In this document: positions 55,195-63,383 of the stretch, piece after piece
How the letters are laid out: the number at the start of each line of letters is the position of its first letter
Numbering within the stretch: position 1 is the stretch's first letter
Assembly: GCF_900111365.1 (NCBI RefSeq)
Contig: NZ_FOGZ01000009.1
Coordinates: 40,298 to 104,297 of the forward strand
DNA length: 64,000 nucleotides
Reading direction: 5' to 3'
DNA from: Propionibacterium cyclohexanicum
GTDB lineage: Bacteria > Actinomycetota > Actinomycetes > Propionibacteriales > Propionibacteriaceae
The notes under the pieces: generated by a model
Databases searched by the model: none
What the model was told of the DNA's origin: nothing
What the model saw: only the letters and a program-made list of their open reading frames with translations
Translations under genes and position numbers: made by a program

Positions 55195-56706
55195 CTACGC
55201 TGCCGGGTCGAGCAGATAGCCCTGGGCGAGGGCCCGACGCAACTCAGGCAGCAGTCGCGCGCGCAGCGCCGACGCCTCCTCGCCGAGCAGCCGGGCCACG
55301 GCATCGAGGATTGTCCCCAGGGTCAGTTCGCCGTCACAGGCACCGAGCACACCGGCCAGGGCCGTGTCCACCTGCATGGCGCGTTGCAGGCCGGCCCTTT
55401 GCCTCAGGACGATGTGGCTCGGGTCGGCCGCGCCGGGCTGCGAGACGCTCTCCTGGATGACTTCGGGGCTGATCCGGAAGCGTCTGGCCCACAGCTCCTC
55501 GGCGTCCTCGTGAAGAAAGCGGCGGGCGCGCAGCTCACGCGAGACAGCGGGACCGACGGGCGAAGCGATCTGGTAGGGCCACTGTTCGATGGTCACCTCG
55601 GTGGGGCCAACGCCGCTGTTGCGGAGCATGATCCAGCCCATTCCCACGCCGGTGATGTCCAGCGACTCGAAGTAGTCGAGCCACTCCTGGTAGCGGCGCG
55701 CCCAGCTGGGGTCACCGTCCAGGCCGGCATCGGTGAGCCACAACTCGATGTACTGGTATATGTCGAGTCGCTCGCGCTGCACGACCCACAGCTGGTATCC
55801 GGTGTCCGGGACCCATGCAGCGAGCCTCTCCTGCCAGCTGCGCTGAGGACTCTCTGCCCAGTTCGCCAGCACCTGGAGTGTGCCTGTGGGGGCAAGGCGA
55901 GCAACGGCGCCGCGCACCACCGCTCGCACCAGGCCGTCGCCCTCGAAGCCAGCCTCGCGATAGGCGAGCCGGCTGTCCTCGGGAACCGGGGGGCTCATGA
56001 CATAGGGCGGATTGCTGACGATGAGTTCGAAGCGCTCGTCGCTGACCGGCTCGTAGAGGCTTCCGGCCCGCACATCGACGTCGAGGCGATTGAGCTGTGC
56101 GGTGAGCTGGGCCATCCGGACAGCTCGGGGGTTGAGATCAGTGGCCACCACCCTGGCACAGTGCCGGGCCAGGTGAAGAGCCTGGATTCCGCAGCCGGTG
56201 CCCAGGTCCAGCGCACTGCCCAGGCGGTCGGGAATGGTCAGCTGGGCCAGCGAGATGGACGCGGGGCTGACGCTCAGGACATAGTCGGGCCGGGTGCGTG
56301 TCGTGGTGTGGTCCATGCCGGGAACCGGGTCGGCGGCCACCCAGCCCGACCATGCGCCGAGCTCGTCCTCGAAGGCAATCGGGCGCACGTCGACGAGGGC
56401 GCGCAGCTGTTCGGTTGCGCTCGGCGAGGGGCGTGCCGGCCCCAGGATGCCGGCCTCGAGCAGCGCGGTCACGTCGAGCACATCGTCCAGGGCTTGACGT
56501 GGCACCGTCTGCTGCAGTGGGAAGAGCTTGATGAGCAGGGCCAGGGGATCGTCGTCCGCGCCGAGCCGGCTGAGCCCGGGAACGGTGCAGTTGCGTGTCA
56601 GGCCGGCATGGCCCTCCGGCCCGAGCCGCTCACGCATTGCCTGCTCACAATAGCCGGCGCGCTCGAGGTCATCGCGCAGTCTCGCCACGTGGGTCTTGGT
56701 CGCCAT
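55195..56706 (-). CDS. Two-part SAM-dependent methyltransferase
   Basis: 503 residues. An N-terminal helical part (about 1-140), then a class I methyltransferase fold: SALDLGTGCGIQALHLARHCARVVATDLNPRAV (in parts) and the NPPY motif in FELIVSNPPYVMSPP, typical of amino-methylating enzymes (rRNA, release factor or DNA). A C-terminal part of about 150 residues with DILDAVARLLG is family-specific. Start ATG at 56706; the upstream frame is a shadow of the helicase. The 221 bases before topA hold no further gene that I can see. Confidence 0.8.
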   Translation of the reverse strand: MATKTHVARLRDDLERAGYCEQAMRERLGPEGHAGLTRNCTVPGLSRLGADDDPLALLIKLFPLQQTVPRQALDDVLDVTALLEAGILGPARPSPSATEQLRALVDVRPIAFEDELGAWSGWVAADPVPGMDHTTTRTRPDYVLSVSPASISLAQLTIPDRLGSALDLGTGCGIQALHLARHCARVVATDLNPRAVRMAQLTAQLNRLDVDVRAGSLYEPVSDERFELIVSNPPYVMSPPVPEDSRLAYREAGFEGDGLVRAVVRGAVARLAPTGTLQVLANWAESPQRSWQERLAAWVPDTGYQLWVVQRERLDIYQYIELWLTDAGLDGDPSWARRYQEWLDYFESLDITGVGMGWIMLRNSGVGPTEVTIEQWPYQIASPVGPAVSRELRARRFLHEDAEELWARRFRISPEVIQESVSQPGAADPSHIVLRQRAGLQRAMQVDTALAGVLGACDGELTLGTILDAVARLLGEEASALRARLLPELRRALAQGYLLDPAA

Positions 56707-56790
56707 GAGCCCACTGTGACACGACTGAGGGCGATCCGGTCCCGGAACGGGATGTCCGGGCAGCCGATCACCGGCGGAGAAATAGAACAT

Positions 56791-59145
56791 GTGAACAATA
56801 ACGGCGTGCAGAATGGGAGGGTGGCGATACCCGAGTGGCTGGCGCGGGACCCTGCGGTGGTCCATGTCGATCACCGCGCCGCCGTCGCGGGCCAGCAGGC
56901 GCCCTGGCCGCGCTGGTTGCCGAGCCGATGCGTCGAGTCGATCCGTTCGGGAGGTATCGAGCGGCCGTGGCTGCACCAGGTGCGGGTGGCCGAACTCGTG
57001 CACGACCACCGGCACGTGGCGGTGTGCACGCCCACCGCCTCGGGCAAGACGCTTGGCTATCTCATGCCCATCATGGCCGCCACCCTCGGCGCCATCCAGC
57101 CATGCGCCACCCTCGGCGCCACCCAGCCAGGCGCGAACCGGCGAGCATCGGCCCCCTCCCGGCAGCGCCAGTTGAGTGCTCGGGCGGCGCTGGGCCTGTC
57201 CGCCCGCCCAACCGCCCTGTATCTGGCCCCGACCAAGGCTCTCGCCCACGACCAGCAGCGGGTGGCGCGCTCCCTTGGCCCGGCAGGGTGGCAGGTGTCC
57301 GCCCTGGACGGCGACAGCGACCCGGCCGAACGCCGGCTCGCCCGGGAGCAGGCCAGTTTCGTGCTGACCAACCCTGACATGCTGCACCACTCGATCCTCC
57401 CGCACCATGCCAGGTGGTCGCGGCTGCTGGGCAGCCTGGGCGTCGTGGTGGTGGACGAAGCCCATCGCTATCGGGGGGTCTTCGGCGCGCAGGTCGCATG
57501 CGTGCTGCGCAGACTGCGCCGGTTGTGCGCCCTCTACGGGGCCGATCCGGTCTTCGTCATCTCGTCGGCAACCGCCTCCGAGGCCGGCGCCTCGGGCGCC
57601 GCGCTCATCGGCGAGGACGGCGCGGTGGCGGTCGTGGACGAGGACACCTCGCCCCACCCGGCGCGCGACGTGGTGCTGTGGCGCCCCCAGACAGAGACCG
57701 GCACGGAATCTGCCCGGCTCATGGCACGCCTCGTGGACGCCGGGTGCCAGACGATCGCGTTCGTGGCCAGCCGGGCAGGTTCGGAGGTGATGGCTGTGCG
57801 CGCCCGGGAGTTGCTGCACAGCGCGAGCGCCATCCGCTCCTACCGTTCGGGTTATCTGGCGCAGGACCGCCGAATGATCGAGCAGGATCTGCAGAACGGG
57901 AGCGTGCGAGGGGTCTGCGCGACCAATGCGCTGGAGCTGGGCGTGGACATCACGGGCATGGACGCCGTGCTCATCTGCGGTTTCCCAGGCACCTTGGCCG
58001 CGATGTGGCAGCAGGCTGGAAGGGCAGGTCGTGGCGATCACGACGCGCTCGTGGTGATCTTCCAGCGAGACGATCCGCTCGATGCCTATTTGTTCGACCA
58101 CCCGGATCTCATCTTCCGTGCGCCGGTGGAGAAGACCGTGTTGTTCCCGCACAACCCTCATGTGCTGGGGCCCCAGCTCGCTGCTGCGGCGCAGGAGTCG
58201 CCGTTGGCGTCCCAGGACTCCCGCTGGTTCGGGCCATCGATGGCCGGCCTGTGCGATGGGCTGTGCGCCGCAGGGCTGCTGCGCAGGCGCCCGACAGGCT
58301 GGTTCTGGCCCAGGCCCGAACGCGCGGTGGACGCCATTGACCTCAGGGGAACCGGCGGCAAGCCGCTGGACATCGTGGAGGACGGGCCCGGCACGGTGAT
58401 CGGTCAGGTGAGCTTGGAGGACGCGGATCGCACGGTGTTCCCCGGTGCCGTGTACCTCCACCAGGGTGAGCACTACCTGGTCGACGAGATGCTGCCCGAC
58501 CAGCGCCAGGCGCTCGTGCACCGCGAGCGTCCCGGCTATGTCACTCAGCCCCGGACCCTCACCCAGGCGCATCTCATGCGCGAGGACGCCCACCAGGCCT
58601 TCGGATGTACGCGCATGAGCGTCGGAGACATCGAGCTGAGCACCCAGGTGATCGGCTATCTGCGCCGCGACGAGTGGAGCGGACAGGTGTGGGACGAGAA
58701 CCCGCTGGACCTGCCGGTGCACACGATGGTCACGAAGGGTGTGTGGTGGACAGTTCCGCACCAGCTCGCCCGCCGTCTGGAGATGACCGCAGTGGATCTT
58801 GGCAACGCCGCCCACGCCGTGGAGCACACCGCCATCGGGCTGCTGCCGGCCTTCGCGCCGTGCGACCGCTGGGACATCGGCGGCGTGTCGATGGTGGTCC
58901 ACCCCGATACGGGCGCGTGCACCGTCATCGTGCACGATGGCCAGCCGGGCGGCTCAGGCTTCGCCAGACGCGGCTTCGAGGTGGCCGACCGGTGGATGGG
59001 AGCCACCCTGGACCGGCTCACGAACTGCTCGTGCGCGAACGGCTGCCCTGCCTGCATCGTCTCGCCCAAGTGCGGGAATGCCAATCAGCATCTCGACAAA
59101 GATGCGGGCCGCACGCTGCTGGCTGCCGTGCTGGGGCGCAATTGA
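56791..59145 (+). CDS. DEAD/DEAH-box helicase with C-terminal DUF1998-type cysteine cluster
   Basis: 784-residue superfamily 2 helicase of the type found beside TadE genes in actinobacteria (Rv3649-like; MrfA/YprA relatives). Motif I TASGKTLGY, motif II VVVDEAHRY, motif III ISSATASE, the helicase C domain with NALELGVDITGMDAVLICGFPGT and QQAGRAGRGD, and four cysteines in CSCANGCPACIVSPKC near the end. A low-complexity insert after motif I contains a 9-residue duplication. GTG 56791 assumed; GTGs at 56806 and 56821 are alternatives. Confidence 0.88.
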   Translation: MNNNGVQNGRVAIPEWLARDPAVVHVDHRAAVAGQQAPWPRWLPSRCVESIRSGGIERPWLHQVRVAELVHDHRHVAVCTPTASGKTLGYLMPIMAATLGAIQPCATLGATQPGANRRASAPSRQRQLSARAALGLSARPTALYLAPTKALAHDQQRVARSLGPAGWQVSALDGDSDPAERRLAREQASFVLTNPDMLHHSILPHHARWSRLLGSLGVVVVDEAHRYRGVFGAQVACVLRRLRRLCALYGADPVFVISSATASEAGASGAALIGEDGAVAVVDEDTSPHPARDVVLWRPQTETGTESARLMARLVDAGCQTIAFVASRAGSEVMAVRARELLHSASAIRSYRSGYLAQDRRMIEQDLQNGSVRGVCATNALELGVDITGMDAVLICGFPGTLAAMWQQAGRAGRGDHDALVVIFQRDDPLDAYLFDHPDLIFRAPVEKTVLFPHNPHVLGPQLAAAAQESPLASQDSRWFGPSMAGLCDGLCAAGLLRRRPTGWFWPRPERAVDAIDLRGTGGKPLDIVEDGPGTVIGQVSLEDADRTVFPGAVYLHQGEHYLVDEMLPDQRQALVHRERPGYVTQPRTLTQAHLMREDAHQAFGCTRMSVGDIELSTQVIGYLRRDEWSGQVWDENPLDLPVHTMVTKGVWWTVPHQLARRLEMTAVDLGNAAHAVEHTAIGLLPAFAPCDRWDIGGVSMVVHPDTGACTVIVHDGQPGGSGFARRGFEVADRWMGATLDRLTNCSCANGCPACIVSPKCGNANQHLDKDAGRTLLAAVLGRN
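57079..57132. repeat. 27-bp near-perfect tandem duplication in the helicase gene
   Basis: Units 57079-57105 and 57106-57132 differ at two bases and encode ATLGAIQPC and ATLGATQPG, in frame, shortly after helicase motif I. Confidence 0.85.
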
Positions 59146-59176
59146 TCTCGCGTGCTCCAGACCGAGTCAAGCGGCC

Positions 59177-59641
59177 TCAGCCCTCTCGTAGATCTGCACG
59201 CCCGGCTGTGGCGCGCCCCTGCAGTGACTGCGGGGCCCCCGGCACGTGCGGCGCCAGCGGCACCTCGACCGTGACCTCGATGATGAACTCCTCGGCCGGC
59301 CGATCCCCGGGCTGCCATTGGCCGCCCACTGTGAGTGAGCACCGGTGAAGACTCGCCGCGTTGGAGCGGGCTATCCGGATAGCTTCTGGACAGGGCTCGG
59401 CTCCCCGCGCATAGGCATGGGCGGCAGCCAGGGCGGTGAGGTCGGCGGCCGAGCGTGCGTGGTGCGAGCACCCGATCCAGGCCCCGAACAGACCGGCCCA
59501 GAACGCGGTGACGCCGATGCACACCACCACCCCCGCTGCGAGTGCCGAGCCCGAGCCACGCTCGCCTGTGCCCGACTGACCGGTGCCGGGCTGACCGCTG
59601 CGTGGCGAGCGCCGCGCGATGGTTCTCCTATGGGCCGTCAT
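59177..59641 (-). CDS. TadE-like (helicase/secretion neighbourhood) protein
   Basis: 154 residues: a basic Thr/Gly-rich start, one hydrophobic helix (about 32-56; GSALAAGVVVCIGVTAFWAGLFGAW in parts), then a short outer domain with two cysteines in AEPCPEAIRIA and LHRCSLTVGG. This matches the Rv3654c-like family encoded beside the helicase in actinobacteria. ATG 59641 overlaps the previous gene by 14 bases. Convergent with the helicase. Confidence 0.75.
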   Translation of the reverse strand: MTAHRRTIARRSPRSGQPGTGQSGTGERGSGSALAAGVVVCIGVTAFWAGLFGAWIGCSHHARSAADLTALAAAHAYARGAEPCPEAIRIARSNAASLHRCSLTVGGQWQPGDRPAEEFIIEVTVEVPLAPHVPGAPQSLQGRATAGRADLREG

Positions 59642-60089
59642 CGGGCCCACCCGTGCCTGGCTCGGCGGTTACCTGCGCCACGGCCTGGACGCTGACCGGG
59701 CCGAGCGCGCCCCAGCTGGCCCGCGCACGGACAGTGACGCGGATGTCATCGCCAGCCGTCTCGATGCTCACCTCGGCATCGGGAACTCCATCGCTGGCGC
59801 GCTGAGCTGCCTGCCGATCTCCCCGGGCGATCTGCCGCGCCACCTGCGCCGCGGCGTCCTGGCAGGTGATGCGCAGGCCAATGAGCGCGAGTACCCAGCA
59901 CAGCATCCCCGCGACAAGGGCTGCGCACAGTATCCCGACGGCGAGTTCAGCCGTCACCATCCCCCGCTGTTCGCCGGCGAACCGTCGGGAGGACGAGCCG
60001 CACGGACAGTGGCCGCAGCTCCTGGTGCTCTCGGCATCTTGACGGCACTGGCACCACGCCCGGCTCGTACTCGCAGTGGCTCGGCGCAT
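59628..60089 (-). CDS. TadE-family minor pilin-like protein
   Basis: A type IV pilin-like N-terminus, RGMVTAELAVGILCAALVAGMLCWVLALIG (in parts), with the conserved glutamate at +5 after the putative cleavage site, then an outer domain with VSIETAGDDIRVTVRARASWG. From the ATG at 60089 it has 153 residues with a Cys-rich leader; an ATG at 59960 would leave 110 residues but lacks a spaced ribosome-binding site. The start is uncertain. Confidence 0.65.
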   Translation of the reverse strand: MRRATASTSRAWCQCRQDAESTRSCGHCPCGSSSRRFAGEQRGMVTAELAVGILCAALVAGMLCWVLALIGLRITCQDAAAQVARQIARGDRQAAQRASDGVPDAEVSIETAGDDIRVTVRARASWGALGPVSVQAVAQVTAEPGTGGPDDGP

Positions 60090-60224
60090 TCCCACCGACT
60101 GCCCACCTCTCGAGACAGGCCGCGCCCTCGCGCAGGCCCGTTCGAGCTTCTCGGTGCCCACTTCCTGCTCCTTCACGGCTGGCTCCCCTCCCTGCCTGCT
60201 CCCCATTCCCCTCACTGCTCCCCA

Positions 60225-60264
60225 CCCCACACTGCACTGCCTCACCCCACACTGCACTGCCTCA
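60225..60264. repeat. 20-bp tandem duplication
   Basis: Two identical 20-bp units (60225-60244, 60245-60264) followed by a degenerate third (about 60277-60297). Confidence 0.85.
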
Positions 60265-60373
60265 CCCGACGAGTCCCTCACTGCACTGCCCCTCCCGATG
60301 GGTACGCAGTCCATGCGAGGCGCACAGTGTGCGGCCCCTCTCCTGTCCGGGTCACTACGGGTGCTTATCCGTG

Positions 60374-60415
60374 ACTGGTGGATCCGCCGCCTCGATGAGC
60401 AGCGGACCCACCAGT
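60374..60415 (-). terminator. Terminator hairpin downstream of the DUF4244 gene
   Basis: Bases 60374-60387 pair with 60402-60415; in the minus-strand RNA the single mismatch becomes a G-U pair, giving a 14-bp stem. It begins 36 bases after the DUF4244 stop and suggests the pilin message ends here. Confidence 0.65.
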
Positions 60416-60450
60416 TCGCTGGGCTGCGTAGTGGATGGGGACGGACTTCC

Positions 60451-60804
60451 TCAGGAGCCGATCATTGCCCCGACACGCTGGAGGATGTCCAACACGAGGC
60501 GCAGCAGCCTGCTGAAGAAGCTGTTGTCCGTGATGATCCTCAGCAGGACGAGAGCCAGTGCAACGGCCGCGAGGATCCCGACGGCGTATTCCGCGGTGGC
60601 CATTCCCCGCTCGTACGCGCGCCTCACGCGGCCAGTGCACCGCGACTGTTGGTTTGGCAGCCCAGCAGATCGGATATCCGGCGTGACGCCCACCGCCTCG
60701 TGCAAGGATCCGGCAGGCTCGCCGGATCTGGATGCCACTGCCAGATGAGCAGGCGTGCCGACTCCGCGACTCGAGCAGAACCAGGTGGCTTGAGAATTGA
60801 TCAT
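60451..60804 (-). CDS. DUF4244 Flp-pilin-like protein
   Basis: 117 residues, with RRAYERGMATAEYAVGILAAVALALVLLRI (in parts) near residues 66-95: a prepilin-type site with Glu at +5 after the Gly and a long hydrophobic helix, then a short amphipathic tail. DUF4244 members are the Flp-like pilins of actinobacterial tad loci. The leader of about 65 residues is unusually long. ATG 60804 has AAGGA seven bases upstream. Confidence 0.78.
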   Translation of the reverse strand: MINSQATWFCSSRGVGTPAHLAVASRSGEPAGSLHEAVGVTPDIRSAGLPNQQSRCTGRVRRAYERGMATAEYAVGILAAVALALVLLRIITDNSFFSRLLRLVLDILQRVGAMIGS

Positions 60805-60969
60805 TGCTGTTCCTTCCCGGAGACATCCGCCCTGTGCGGAAGTCACCCGCACTGTGTGCACGAACCACCCACCGCACTCATCGGGACAACACCATTCCCG
60901 AACCAGCACCACATCGCTCAGGGGTGAGTCCCATGGCGTGGTGTTACTTCCTGCGGGGTCCTCGTCGTC

Positions 60970-62137
60970 GTTGACGCCGGGGCCGCCGTGAGAGACCTGT
61001 TGTGTGCGCCAGGAAGCAAAGAAGTGATCCCACGATGACCCACAACCAGTCTGGATTGACACCCCTGATCAGCGAAGTCCTCGCCGATCCCGACCGCGCC
61101 CATTCGGACGTGTTCCGCCGGATGCTGCAGGCCGGGCTGCAGGCCCGATCAACGCTGAAGCGACGGCGAGGATCGGGTCCAGCCGTTACCAGCGCACCCC
61201 CGGAGCGGACGACGCGCCGCAACGGCACCGGCATCTCCCGCTCCACAGTGCCGCGGATCTGCGCCGAGATCGACGAAGCTGTCCATGACTTCCTGCACCG
61301 GCGGATCGATCACACCTGGTTCCCGCACCTGGTCCTGGGTGCCACCTACCTCGACGTCCGCCACCGCGGCCGCGTCGTGTCCGAGGCACTTGTCGTGGCC
61401 ACGAGCGTCTCCAGCGACGGGCGCCGAGAGATCCTCGGGATGGCGCTCGGTGACGCGCAGACCACGGACTTCTGGACCGAGTTCCTCCGCGATCTGCCTG
61501 ACCGCAGGTTGAAGGTCGCCAGCGACGCCGACCCGCTCGGCGTCACTTTGGTCACGCCCGATGCGCATGCCGGCCTGAAAGCCGCCGTCAAGGCGATCCT
61601 GCCCGGCGCAGGATGGCAAAGATGCCGGGACCATTTCGCCCGCACCGCCACCCAGAAGATCGGCTCCGCCCCCTCCAAACCCGTCAACGCACCGATCTCG
61701 ACGACCTTCGCGCAGACCACCTCGGAGACCGTGCTGGCCCAGTACAAAGCCGTCACCGACAGTCTCCGCAGCCCGTTCCCGCAGATCGCCGCCATGCTCG
61801 AGACCGCCGAACCCGACCGCACCGGCTTCGCACCGTCACCCTGCGAGCACTGGCAGAAGGTCTGGTCCAACAACCCCATCGAGCGGCTCAACCGGGAGAT
61901 CAAACGCCGCGCCGACGTGGTCCAGATCTTTCCCGACCGCGACTCCGTGACCCGCCTCATCGCTGCCCTCCTCCAAGAGCAGCACGAGGAATGGAGCTAC
62001 GGCGAACGCCGCTACCTCTCCGACACCTCGACGCGCACACTCACCCACACCCTCCACGACCACGCCCTTCAGGCCCACCAGACGGCCCTGAAGGCCGCCT
62101 GACCAAACAACCACCTGTCCGGAATCCGGGGTCAACC
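60970..62137 (+). mobile_element. Decayed IS256-family insertion sequence
   Basis: The ends are proposed from imperfect inverted repeats: at 60970 and, reversed, at 62137 both begin GTTGAC-N-CCGG and later share a T/G-rich block. The transposase gene fills the element. No matching target duplication is seen in the flanks (60961-60969 against 62138-62146), so the element is old, or the flanks have been rearranged since insertion. Confidence 0.55.
61035..62102 (+). pseudogene. IS256-family (Mutator) transposase, degenerate
   Basis: The open frame of 355 residues is recognisably an IS256/Mutator transposase: VTPDAHAGLKAAV (second catalytic Asp), the QRCRDHF element, and SNNPIERLNREIKRR with the catalytic Glu. 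It is damaged. Residues about 37-56 are read out of frame: bases 61148-61200 in another frame give INAEATARIGSSRYQRTP, the normal sequence, so two compensating single-base changes occurred near 61146 and 61202. About 65 residues normally following RRNGT are missing. The first catalytic Asp (usually DATY) is Gly (LGATYLDV). Transposition activity is very unlikely. Confidence 0.85.
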
Positions 62138-62247
62138 TCAGCCGATGATCTGGGGAGGCACTGGACTCTTCGACGGCGCCAAAGTGTCGTCGAGATCGAA
62201 CAGGGCCAGCTTGTACGTCATTGATCGCCTCGTCCCCGTGTGCCCGC

Positions 62248-63348
62248 TCACGGCAACCGGTCGAGACGGGCCACGCCGATCCGCGAGTCCGCCATGCCGT
62301 AGAAGACGAAGTCCTGACCTCCGATGTTCTCCACAGCTGTGGGGAACACGACATTTGCCACGGTGCCATCGGTCTCGTTCGAGGTCTCCGGCGCGAGCAA
62401 GGGCGAGGAGGTCCTGGCAACAACCTTGCTCGGGTCCTCGGCGTCAAGGATCATCGCTCCTGCACAGTAGCGAACGGCCTGCTGGGGCTGGAAGCTGTCC
62501 CCTTCGATCTTCCCGGTGACACCATGATGGATCAGCAGCCATCCCTCTTCGATCCGGATGGGAGCCGGCCCGGCACCGATCTTCAGTTCCTCCCATGAGA
62601 ACTCCGGGCCGGCAAGCCAGCGGTGGGCACCAGGGCGCGTCAGCGCGCGAACGTCCGCCTGGGCGGCGTCGGCCGGTATGTAGGAGATCCAGATCCCGGC
62701 ACGATCGTCAGGCAGCCCCGCCGGAATCGGCGGAGTCGGATCACCCCGCACAAAGCTCATCTCCCACATGGGTCGGTGCAGCAGGGCGTAGCTCGGCTGG
62801 CCGTGAGGACCGGGCACCACACCGGGAAAGAACACGGCGTCCTTGTTGGGGAACAAGTTGAGATCGGAGTCCAGTTCGTCGACATAGTCGAACAGAATCG
62901 GCCCCAGGCGTCGCCAGGTACGCAGGTCACTCGAGACGGCCAGCGCGGGCCGTGGACCGGTGGGGCCGAAGGCCACGTAAGTCATCACGTGCACACCGAG
63001 CGATTCGATCCAGCTGATCCGCGGATCCTCAACCCCGCCATGGTGCTCGCCGTGTTCCCACCCGCGCTCGGGCTCGAGTGCCAAGCCGGTGCGTTGAACG
63101 CCGACCGGGATCCCATCGGTCACGATCAGCCTTGCCGTCCCGATCGTGGACCAGTCCCCCCTGGCAACCAGGCGCGGGAACAGAATCACGTTTCCTTCGG
63201 AGTCGCGACCGCACGCGGGGTTCAACACCCCCTCCTCCTCGCGAGGGTTGCCGACTTCGGGCTCCATGATGATGCCCATACGCGTCATGCGGTACGGCAC
63301 GCGGGTGCTGATGAGGCGCTTGTCGCAAGGCCTCGCGGTGGCTGACAT
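62248..63348 (-). CDS. Glycoside phosphorylase/hydrolase family GH130
   Basis: 366 residues of a five-bladed beta-propeller enzyme acting on beta-mannosides or related sugars, often phosphorolytic. Motifs: EEEGVLNPACGRD, the GVEDPRISWI signature of the family, LFPNKDAVFFPG, LLHRPMWEMSF, IGAGPAPIRIEEGWLLIHHGV. ATG at 63348 with AAAGGA five bases before. The upstream sugar permease (35 bases) suggests uptake and cleavage of one oligosaccharide. The 110 bases between its stop and the insertion sequence hold nothing recognisable. Confidence 0.87.
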   Translation of the reverse strand: MSATARPCDKRLISTRVPYRMTRMGIIMEPEVGNPREEEGVLNPACGRDSEGNVILFPRLVARGDWSTIGTARLIVTDGIPVGVQRTGLALEPERGWEHGEHHGGVEDPRISWIESLGVHVMTYVAFGPTGPRPALAVSSDLRTWRRLGPILFDYVDELDSDLNLFPNKDAVFFPGVVPGPHGQPSYALLHRPMWEMSFVRGDPTPPIPAGLPDDRAGIWISYIPADAAQADVRALTRPGAHRWLAGPEFSWEELKIGAGPAPIRIEEGWLLIHHGVTGKIEGDSFQPQQAVRYCAGAMILDAEDPSKVVARTSSPLLAPETSNETDGTVANVVFPTAVENIGGQDFVFYGMADSRIGVARLDRLP

Positions 63349-63383
63349 GTGGTTCCTTTCGATGACCGAACTGAATCTCGGGT

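Larger units (their letters stand above)
60090..60450. other. Intergenic region between the DUF4244 and TadE genes
   Basis: 361 bases with a terminator hairpin (60374-60415) and a short tandem repeat (60225-60264). No supported gene. Confidence 0.5.

Noticed and set aside
54976..56790. Long plus-strand upstream extension of the helicase frame
   Set aside because: It is antisense to the methyltransferase gene and has no helicase-like sequence before about 56791.
56707..58935. Very long minus-strand extension of the methyltransferase frame (1246 codons)
   Set aside because: It is antisense to the helicase, whose motifs are clear; the real gene starts at 56706.
60805..60969. Remnant of tadC upstream of the DUF4244 gene
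   Set aside because: The translated minus-strand sequence is polar and Cys/Trp-containing, without the hydrophobic helices or motifs of TadC.
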